From contig DGNZ01000434.1 in the NCBI GenBank assembly GCA_002389175.1, positions 1 to 8,569 of the forward strand: a stretch of DNA of 8,569 bases. The letters run 5' to 3'. Shown here one piece after another: positions 1 through 5,908 of the stretch. A program made the position numbers and the translations under genes. Position 1 is the first letter of the stretch. Each line of letters begins with the position of its first letter. The notes under the pieces are model-generated. The model was not told the origin of the DNA, ran no database searches, and saw only the letters and a list, made by a program, of their open reading frames with translations. The DNA comes from Rhodospirillaceae bacterium UBA4479 (lineage in GTDB: Bacteria > Pseudomonadota > Alphaproteobacteria > Rhodospirillales > Casp-alpha2).

Positions 1-354
1 TCCCTCGGCGCCCTTGGGACGGCTTGTGATCGTCATGCGGCTGACAGCGCCAATCGATGGCAAGGCCTCGCCCCGAAATCCCAGCGTTAAAATTTTTGTT
101 AAATCATCATCGGGGAGTTTCGATGTCGCGTGGCGTTCGACGGCCAATGACAATTCGTCGGGCGTCATCCCCTTACCGTCATCGGTGACAACGATTTCGG
201 TTTGCCCACCATCGCGCACAGATACATCGATCCGCGTCGCCTCGGCATCGATGGCATTTTCGACAAGCTCTTTGACAGCCGATGCAGGGCGCTCAACCAC
301 CTCACCAGCGGCAATCCGATTAACCAGAGTTTCTGGCAAGCGGCGGAGCGTCAT
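1..354 (-). CDS. mutL: DNA mismatch repair protein MutL, N-terminal part (3' end beyond window)
   Basis: MutL is the ATPase that links MutS mismatch recognition to strand removal in methyl-independent or methyl-directed repair, acting in the cytoplasm on DNA. The first 118 residues are visible and all belong to the GHKL (Bergerat-fold) ATPase domain. Seen in order are ELVENAIDA (residues 29-37, with catalytic Glu29 and Mg-binding Asn33 at the same positions as in E. coli MutL), DDGKGM (58-63, the DxGxG nucleotide motif), RHATSK (74-79) and GFRGEAL (92-98), the family signature. The start is the ATG that shares ATGA with the pgi stop codon; a strong ribosome binding site, GGGGTGG, lies six bases upstream inside the end of pgi (361-367). 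This arrangement implies translation coupled to pgi. The reading frame is intact to the window edge. The C-terminal dimerisation and possible endonuclease domain is outside the window, so its type cannot be judged. Confidence 0.97.
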   Translation of the reverse strand, partial: MTLRRLPETLVNRIAAGEVVERPASAVKELVENAIDAEATRIDVSVRDGGQTEIVVTDDGKGMTPDELSLAVERHATSKLPDDDLTKILTLGFRGEALPSIGAVSRMTITSRPKGAEG

Positions 355-1919
355 TCAATGCCACCCCGCATCCGATTAAATGCCGCAACAAAACGCTGCA
401 GCCGTTCCGGTGCCGGTGCGCCACCTGCGAATACGGGTTCCAAGTCACCCGTCAGGTCCTTGCCCAACTGGACACCCCATTGATCGAACGGGTTGATGCC
501 CAGGATGCACGCCGCCGCGACTGTCTTGTGCTCATAAAGCGCGATCAGCTTGCCCAGCATACGGGCATCCAGATCCTTGTAGATCAGAATGCTTGATGGC
601 TGATTGCCAGATGCATATCGATGCATGTTGCTTCGATCGGACCGGCCAAAAGCCATGGCATCGGCCTGGGCAATGGCGTTTGCCGTCAGCACATTATGCA
701 TGTTCTGACCGTTGCCGACGGGCGTCGCAAAGACCAGGAAATCAAGCGCGACCAGATCGGTGCCTTGATGAAGTTGTTGGAAAAACGCGTGCTGCGCATC
801 CGAACCAATGCCGCCAAACACGATGGGCTGAGTGCGATACGGCACTTCGACACCCGCTGTCGTCACCCGCTTGCCATTGCTCTCCATCTCTAGCTGTTTC
901 AGATAATCTGAAAAAAGCTGCATGCGGGTATCATAAGGCACGCATGCCTCGGCGCGGGCATTCAGAAAATTGGTGTTCCAGATCGTGAACAAAGCCATCA
1001 GGATCGGCACATTTTCTGCGACGGGTGCGGTTAAAGCATGCTGGTCCATTTCGCGGGCACCCTCGCGTAGTTCGGCAAAGGCATCCCAGCCAAATGCGAG
1101 CGCCATGGGCAGACCAACGGCCGACCAAATCGAATACCGCCCCCCGACCCAATCCCAAATCGGAAAGACACGATCATTAGCGATACCAAATTCCTGGGCC
1201 GCAGCGGCATTGGCTGTAATCGCAACAAAGTGTGACGCCCACTCGGCACCGATGACTTCTTGCATTTCGGCTTTGGCACGGGTCGCATTCATCGCTGTTT
1301 CCAGCGTCGTGAAAGATTTCGACGTCACGATAATCAGCGTTTCAGCCATGTCTAAATTGCTGAACGCCCGGTCATAGGCTGTGCCATCAACGTTGCCGCA
1401 AACACCAACCGTCAAAAGTTGGGGGAGTCGGTCACTCAACGCATCAAGGGTGAGCAAAGGACCCAATTCCGACCCGCCCACACCCACAGAAATCACATTC
1501 CGAAAGGGTTTGCCGCTTGATGTCGTGATTGTCCCGGACAAAATGCCTTCGACAAAGGATTTAAGTTGGGCGTCACAGGCTTCGATGTGTTCGTGAATGG
1601 CCGGGTAGGCGCAGGGCGTGCCACGACACGCGGTATGCAACGCGGCCCTGTTCTCAACCGCGTTCACAGGCTCTCCCGCGACCATGCGATTGAAAAACCC
1701 TGGCACGTCTTGATCTGTTGCCAGATCGACCAAGGTGCTCATCACCTCGGCATTCATGCGCTGCCTGGAATAATCAAAAAAGATATCGCCCAAATCAATG
1801 GCCATCCGCTCCGCGCGCGCGGGGTCATTCTCGAATAATTCCGAGAGATGCTCAGAGCGAGAATTGGGCGCAAGAGCGCTTAATTTGTGCCAAATTTGGG
1901 AATCAGATACGAGAGCCAT
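351..1919 (-). CDS. pgi: Glucose-6-phosphate isomerase
   Basis: Pgi interconverts glucose 6-phosphate and fructose 6-phosphate in the cytoplasm, serving glycolysis, gluconeogenesis and entry to the Entner-Doudoroff or pentose phosphate routes. The 522-residue product is close to the usual 540-550. Both family signatures are present: GGRYSIWSAVG at residues 259-269, and GINPFDQWGVQLGK at 474-487. Predicted catalytic residues are Glu346 in MESNGK, His377 in SDAQH and Lys487, matching E. coli Glu355, His386 and Lys514. The ATG at 1919 is chosen because AGAAG lies five bases upstream and the protein begins as a normal Pgi; the frame stays open to a TTG at 1967 that would add 16 unconserved-looking residues. 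The stop codon overlaps the mutL start by four bases. The gap to the upstream M16 gene is 48 bases and holds an inverted repeat spanning the start codon. Pgi is an unexpected member of this envelope and repair gene cluster. Confidence 0.97.
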   Translation of the reverse strand: MALVSDSQIWHKLSALAPNSRSEHLSELFENDPARAERMAIDLGDIFFDYSRQRMNAEVMSTLVDLATDQDVPGFFNRMVAGEPVNAVENRAALHTACRGTPCAYPAIHEHIEACDAQLKSFVEGILSGTITTSSGKPFRNVISVGVGGSELGPLLTLDALSDRLPQLLTVGVCGNVDGTAYDRAFSNLDMAETLIIVTSKSFTTLETAMNATRAKAEMQEVIGAEWASHFVAITANAAAAQEFGIANDRVFPIWDWVGGRYSIWSAVGLPMALAFGWDAFAELREGAREMDQHALTAPVAENVPILMALFTIWNTNFLNARAEACVPYDTRMQLFSDYLKQLEMESNGKRVTTAGVEVPYRTQPIVFGGIGSDAQHAFFQQLHQGTDLVALDFLVFATPVGNGQNMHNVLTANAIAQADAMAFGRSDRSNMHRYASGNQPSSILIYKDLDARMLGKLIALYEHKTVAAACILGINPFDQWGVQLGKDLTGDLEPVFAGGAPAPERLQRFVAAFNRMRGGIE

Positions 1920-1942
1920 AGGCACTTCTATCAGATGCCTAT
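1918..1942 (-). promoter_or_regulatory. Inverted repeat enclosing the pgi ribosome binding site and start codon
   Basis: A perfect 7-base inverted repeat (ATAGGCA and TGCCTAT) is separated by 11 bases. In the mRNA the pgi Shine-Dalgarno-like AGAAG (1925-1929) falls in the loop, and the first two bases of the AUG form the end of the 3' arm. Three more pairs (UCU with AGA) could extend the stem and partly cover the Shine-Dalgarno site. Such a hairpin could reduce pgi initiation or make it depend on ribosomes arriving from the upstream M16 gene, whose stop codon is only 48 bases before. This is an inference from base pairing alone; a repeat this short can arise by chance. Confidence 0.35.
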
Positions 1943-1967
1943 ACCAAGCTCCATATCCCGATTGCAA

Positions 1968-3320
1968 TTATTCCGTTGCGCTAAAACCGACGGGGCGTCC
2001 AGCGATGACAAAGCTGAGTTTTTCGGGCTGATATAAGCTCTTGGCGACGCGTTTAGCCTCTTTCAACGTCACAGATTCGATATAGCTATTTCGCTTGTCG
2101 ATATAATCGATGCCCAGATCGTCATCCTGCATCGCAACCAACATATTGGCGATGGTGTCCGAAGACGTGAACCGCAGCGGAAACGCCCCGGTCAGGTATG
2201 TTTTAGCATCATCCAATTCCGCTTGGGTCGGGCCGTTTTCGGCGAATTCTTTCCAAACGTCACGGATCACATCGATGGTTTCTTTAACACGCGCGTTGGC
2301 AGTCCCCGCCCCGCCCATGACCGCTGACGATGAATCGAGGGGCATCAAGTAACTGTATACCGAATACGCCAAACCACGCTCTTCGCGCACCTGTTGATAC
2401 AGGCGTGACACAAAACTGCCCCCGCCCAAAATGTAATTAAGGACATGCGCCGCATAAAAATCAGGATCGTCCCTAGATATGCCGGGCTGGCCAAACTGAA
2501 TAGAGCTTTGCGGGACATCGACATCGATCACCGTCGTGCCCCCTGTGAGTAAAGCGTCAACCTTAGCCACACCGCTGGATGAGGCCTTTGCGGGCAAATC
2601 CCCAAACGTTTTGTCCAAATAGATTTTGAGCTCATCCGCCTGGATATCGCCGACAACGCCGATGATCAGGTTATCTCGGGCAAAGCGCGTTTGTGTGAAG
2701 GTCATAAGATCATCGCGGGTTAGTGCGCTTAATCCCTCGACAGTTCCACTTGATGATTGCCCGTATGGGTGATCGCCGAAAGCTAACTCGAAGATTTTTC
2801 GACTTGCCTGATAATTGGGCGATTGGCTGTTCTGATTAACCCGCGAAATCAACTGGGTGCGAATGCGCTCCATGGGCTCTTCATCAAAGCGGGCTTCTTT
2901 CAACGCCAGACGGGCCAACTCAAACGCGTAATCGCGGTGCTTGTTAAGTGTCTTGAACGTCCCCCGAAACGAATCCAGTCCCGCACTGAACCGCAGCGTC
3001 ATGGATCGGTCATCAAGGGCCGTTTGGAACGCGGTGCTGTCGAGATCACCTGCCCCCTCGTCAATGGTCGCAGCCACCAACGAGGCAAGCCCCTCTTTGC
3101 CCTTGGGGTCTAATGCGCCACCACCTTCAAATTTGAATTCCATGGTGACGATGGGATTGGAATGGTCGCGCACCAGCCAGGCTTCGATGCCTTTGTCGCT
3201 GACCACGCGCTCTACCTCGACCGCATCGGCGGTCTGCACGGTGAACATGACGCCAACACCAACCACCGCCACGGCAAGGCAGGAGCGGACGAATTTTCGA
3301 ATGGTTATATTCATACCCAT
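1968..3320 (-). CDS. M16 family peptidase-like protein, non-catalytic (R/Y) subunit, exported
   Basis: This is a 450-residue M16 (insulinase/pitrilysin clan) protein of the short type, with two homologous halves. Residues 1 to about 33 form a signal peptide: basic N terminus, hydrophobic stretch from about 13 to 27, and a likely cleavage after Ala-Asp-Ala, so it should act in the periplasm. The zinc motif HxxEH is missing; the aligned positions read SLVAA (residues 80-84), so both His ligands and the catalytic Glu are lost. The C-terminal half keeps the segment SRLYQQVREERGLAY, with the Arg312/Tyr319 pair that characterises the partner subunit in two-subunit bacterial M16 enzymes. The likely role is to bind substrate in a heterodimer with the product of the gene just upstream, 18 bases away. 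The native substrate is unknown. An alternative start two codons downstream (3314) is possible; neither start has a clear Shine-Dalgarno site. Confidence 0.92.
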   Translation of the reverse strand: MGMNITIRKFVRSCLAVAVVGVGVMFTVQTADAVEVERVVSDKGIEAWLVRDHSNPIVTMEFKFEGGGALDPKGKEGLASLVAATIDEGAGDLDSTAFQTALDDRSMTLRFSAGLDSFRGTFKTLNKHRDYAFELARLALKEARFDEEPMERIRTQLISRVNQNSQSPNYQASRKIFELAFGDHPYGQSSSGTVEGLSALTRDDLMTFTQTRFARDNLIIGVVGDIQADELKIYLDKTFGDLPAKASSSGVAKVDALLTGGTTVIDVDVPQSSIQFGQPGISRDDPDFYAAHVLNYILGGGSFVSRLYQQVREERGLAYSVYSYLMPLDSSSAVMGGAGTANARVKETIDVIRDVWKEFAENGPTQAELDDAKTYLTGAFPLRFTSSDTIANMLVAMQDDDLGIDYIDKRNSYIESVTLKEAKRVAKSLYQPEKLSFVIAGRPVGFSATE

Positions 3321-3338
3321 AATTTCATGCCTACCCGA

Positions 3339-4700
3339 CTAGCTTTGCGGTTTTGGTAAAAGTTCAGACGTCACATGGAACGCACCTTGAAACACATGCT
3401 TTGCAGCGGCAACGACCGCTTCGGGTGTGACCTCGGCGATACGCGCGGGCCAACTTTCGACTTCATCGATTGAGCCCCCACTTGTCAGGGCAACGCCAAA
3501 GACACGTGCCGCCGTGCCAAAATTATCGCGGGCAAAGGCAGCGTGATTTTGCAAACGGTCTATCGCGTCGTCGACTTCTTTTTTCGTCACGCCTTCTTGA
3601 ATCAAACGTGCCAATTCCTCGTCAACGGCAGGATCAATCTTGGTCATATCGGTGCCGGGTTTTGGCGACACATAGAAATAAAACGTCGCAGGGCCCAACG
3701 CATCGGGGCTGTAATAGGAGCCCGCCGAAAGCGCAATTTTATCATCTAGGATCAAGCGCTTGTGCAATCTGCTGGATGCCCCGCCACCCAAAAGCTCGGT
3801 CAGAATTTGTAAGGCATAGCGATGCTGACCTTCGCCATAACTATAACTGGGCGCCAAATAGCTTCGATTCCAACGTTCTTGTGTGACCCGCTCATGCTCA
3901 AGCGCAACTCGCTTATTTGCGCGTGCTGGCGGCTCAATCGTGCGTTCTCGCTTAATATCCGGGCCACGGGGAATGGCACCATAATATTTCTCGGCCAACG
4001 GTTTCAGCTCATCAACCGTTACATCGCCCTCAACAATCAGGATTGCGTTGTTCGGTGCGTAGTATTTTTTATAAAAAGCCAAAATCCGATCAAGGTCGAG
4101 GGCAGCTATTTCATGCTCCCAGCCGATAATCGGGCGACGGTAAGGGTAATTTGTGAAAAGCGTCGCATTGACCTGTTCGCCCAACTGCGCGCCGGGATTG
4201 TTATCTACCCGCGAACGGCGTTCTTCCAAGACGACATCACGTTCCGGCACGACCTCATCGGCGGTAATCACCAGATTGGTCATACGGTTGGCCTCGTACT
4301 TCATCACCATTTCCAAACGATCCTTGGCAATGGTTTGGAAATACGCCGTGTAATCATAGGACGTGAAAGCATTTTCCTGACCGCCATTACGCGCGATCTT
4401 TTTCGAAAATTCACCTGATTCGGTGGTCTTGGTTCCCTTGAACATCAAATGTTCTAGCAAGTGGGCAATGCCGCTCTCACCTTCACCCTCATCGGCCGAA
4501 CCGACTTTGTACCAGACCATCTGGCGAACAACGGGCGCACGATTGTTGGAAATCACCACAACCTGCATGCCGTTCTTTAAGGTGAATGTTTTAGGATCAA
4601 AGATCTTGGCTTCGGCAATCGTTGAGACTGCCAGCGTGGCCGCAAGCAAAAGGCCTGCTGCCATCGGAGCCCAAAAGGCTTTTGAGGAAATTTTCATCAT
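3339..4700 (-). CDS. M16 family zinc peptidase, catalytic (HxxEH) subunit, exported
   Basis: This is a 453-residue zinc metallopeptidase of family M16. A signal peptide spans residues 1-31 (hydrophobic 11-28, cleavage after Ala-Glu-Ala), which places it in the periplasm. The inverted zinc motif HLLEH is at 80-84, with Glu83 as catalytic base and His80 and His84 as metal ligands. The third ligand is predicted to be Glu160 in the segment ERDVVLEERR, 76 residues after His84, as expected for the family. The C-terminal half has the normal SRL segment (310-312), but the positions of the R/Y pair are Ile317 and Leu324, so it seems to need a partner for substrate binding. The next gene supplies exactly that. 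The start is ATGATG; the second ATG (4697) is slightly better spaced from AAGGT, which abuts the first. About 72 bases separate it from the upstream lipoprotein gene. The substrate cannot be deduced; peptide or outer-membrane protein turnover is a guess. Confidence 0.94.
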   Translation of the reverse strand: MMKISSKAFWAPMAAGLLLAATLAVSTIAEAKIFDPKTFTLKNGMQVVVISNNRAPVVRQMVWYKVGSADEGEGESGIAHLLEHLMFKGTKTTESGEFSKKIARNGGQENAFTSYDYTAYFQTIAKDRLEMVMKYEANRMTNLVITADEVVPERDVVLEERRSRVDNNPGAQLGEQVNATLFTNYPYRRPIIGWEHEIAALDLDRILAFYKKYYAPNNAILIVEGDVTVDELKPLAEKYYGAIPRGPDIKRERTIEPPARANKRVALEHERVTQERWNRSYLAPSYSYGEGQHRYALQILTELLGGGASSRLHKRLILDDKIALSAGSYYSPDALGPATFYFYVSPKPGTDMTKIDPAVDEELARLIQEGVTKKEVDDAIDRLQNHAAFARDNFGTAARVFGVALTSGGSIDEVESWPARIAEVTPEAVVAAAKHVFQGAFHVTSELLPKPQS

Positions 4701-4772
4701 ACCTTGGATATGACGGCGTTTGCGAAGCGGATCAATGGGAAAAGCCGCTCATCACTAAAAGGTTACAAAGAT

Positions 4773-5351
4773 TTAAAAATCAAATATGCCTTTTTTGCCA
4801 CGTTTTTTCGTGACCTTTGGGGTTTCACCTTCGGTGATTTCATTGCCCAACGCTTGGTTTTCGCGGATACGCTGCTGTTCTTTTTCAGCGTCCACGACGA
4901 CACCTTCGTATGGTTTATCATCAACCCAGAAGATCATCTTGTCGGCCAAACGCTTGTCTTCTTTGGACAACAAAGACGTTTCAGAGTTCACAACTTCGCG
5001 AATGCTGGGGTCGGCCGTGCTCGCACCGGTTTTTTGCATGATCGCGTTTAAACCATTGGAAAGGGTCGGATCGCGCGTTGGTTGCGTTCGAATCGACGCC
5101 TGGCGTTGCAACAACGCGGCGCGGGCTTCGTCTTGTGGCGAAATCGCTTGCGGACGAATTGATCCAGGCGATGGCGGGCGCAACTGAAATTCAGGTGGAA
5201 GGCTCAATGGTGGACGCTGGTACACAGCGAATTCATCCGGCGCATCCTTGGATTTGCTGATAATCTTCTTCGCTGATTCACAGGCGCCCAAGCTGATCGC
5301 CACTGCGCACAGCACACTCACACTTAGAACTTTCTGCCAACGTCGTTTCAT
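4773..5351 (-). CDS. bamF: DUF3035-type lipoprotein, probable BAM complex subunit BamF
   Basis: This is a 192-residue lipoprotein. A short basic N terminus and hydrophobic segment end in the lipobox LGAC, making Cys24 the lipidated residue; Glu at +2 is not an inner-membrane retention signal, so outer-membrane targeting is expected. Shortly after comes a proline-rich motif with DEFAVYQRPPLSLPP at residues 39-53, followed by FQLRPP. This block is typical of the alphaproteobacterial DUF3035 family, described as BamF, an accessory subunit of the outer-membrane protein assembly machine sharing a motif with BamC. The rest is polar, low in predicted structure, and ends in a lysine-rich tail followed by GIFDF. 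The start at 5351 is chosen over the ATG two codons earlier (5357) because GGTGA lies seven bases upstream of it. The gene follows lspA by 38 bases, and LspA should process its product. Family assignment is by recognition of motif and neighbourhood, not by search. Confidence 0.82.
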   Translation of the reverse strand: MKRRWQKVLSVSVLCAVAISLGACESAKKIISKSKDAPDEFAVYQRPPLSLPPEFQLRPPSPGSIRPQAISPQDEARAALLQRQASIRTQPTRDPTLSNGLNAIMQKTGASTADPSIREVVNSETSLLSKEDKRLADKMIFWVDDKPYEGVVVDAEKEQQRIRENQALGNEITEGETPKVTKKRGKKGIFDF

Positions 5352-5358
5352 TATCATG

Positions 5359-5363
5359 TCACC
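5359..5363 (-). promoter_or_regulatory. Ribosome binding site deciding the bamF start
   Basis: The mRNA-sense sequence GGTGA lies seven bases before the ATG at 5351 but only one base before the in-frame ATG at 5357. Normal spacing favours the downstream ATG, giving a protein starting MKRRW, a typical lipoprotein signal peptide start. The two choices differ by two residues only. Confidence 0.6.
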
Positions 5364-5389
5364 GACAATCCCATCAGATTACTAACATT

Positions 5390-5908
5390 CTATGAGGATT
5401 CATCACGAATGAACAGCGATTCCAAAATCAACAGCACCGCTCCTACGCAGATTGCGCTATCGGCCACATTAAAAGCGGGCCAATGATACCCAAACGCATG
5501 GAAGTCGAGGAAATCCACAACCGCACCGTACTGAATGCGATCGATTACATTGCCAATCGCACCACCAATCACCAAGCCCAGCGCCAGCGCGGCCCAATGC
5601 GTGCTTGATTTCCATAACCAGATGGAAAGACCGATGGTGATCGCAACAGCCACCCCGGTCAGGATATAGGGGCCATAAGCGCTGTCTTGGTTGAACAGAC
5701 CAAAGCTGACACCCCGGTTCATGCCCAGCACCAGATTGAAATTTGACGTAATCTCAATCACCCGGGGAGGAATCATCACATCTTCTAAAATCCATCCCTT
5801 GGATGCCTGATCCAATACAATCGCAATGACCGCCAAGATCATTCCCTTAAGGAACAACAGCCTCGGTTTATCCTTGGGTTTATCCGATGATGGCGCAGCT
5901 TTTGTCAC
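5390..5908 (-). CDS. lspA: Lipoprotein signal peptidase (signal peptidase II)
   Basis: LspA is the inner-membrane aspartyl peptidase that removes the signal peptide from diacylglyceryl-modified prolipoproteins. The product of 172 residues is a normal family length. Four hydrophobic segments are visible at about 17-32, 80-98, 105-121 and 148-166. Conserved motifs in order are DQASK (33-37), N-R-G-V-S-F-G (64-70), GGAIGNVIDR (115-124), VVDF with catalytic Asp132, and FNVADS with catalytic Asp150; these match the Asp124/Asp143 dyad of the Pseudomonas enzyme. The start is taken as the GTG at 5908, which overlaps the ileS stop as GTGA. No good Shine-Dalgarno site precedes it, so translation probably depends on ribosomes finishing ileS. 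An in-frame GTG at 5947 would give 185 residues but a longer overlap. The neighbouring downstream gene encodes a lipoprotein, a likely substrate. Confidence 0.96.
   Translation of the reverse strand: MTKAAPSSDKPKDKPRLLFLKGMILAVIAIVLDQASKGWILEDVMIPPRVIEITSNFNLVLGMNRGVSFGLFNQDSAYGPYILTGVAVAITIGLSIWLWKSSTHWAALALGLVIGGAIGNVIDRIQYGAVVDFLDFHAFGYHWPAFNVADSAICVGAVLLILESLFIRDESS

Noticed and set aside
1920..1967. TTG-initiated N-terminal extension of Pgi by 16 residues.
   Set aside because: The extension fills exactly the intergenic gap. The ATG at 1919 has an AGAAG five bases upstream and gives a normal Pgi N terminus.
3311..3328. A five-codon mini-ORF (MKLWV) overlapping the start of the second M16 gene, considered as a leader peptide.
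   Set aside because: It is extremely short, has no convincing ribosome binding site and contains no run of a regulatory amino acid; chance is the simplest explanation.
3822..4418. Plus-strand open frame of 198 codons opposite the first M16 gene.
   Set aside because: It is fully covered by the catalytic domain of the M16 peptidase and has no recognisable motif; its openness is explained by codon bias of the opposite strand.
4726..4749. Short inverted repeat AGCGG/CCGCT with a 14-base loop in the gap between the lipoprotein gene and the first M16 gene, considered as a terminator.
   Set aside because: The stem is only five pairs, the loop is long, and no T-run follows in the transcribed direction, so it does not look like an intrinsic terminator.
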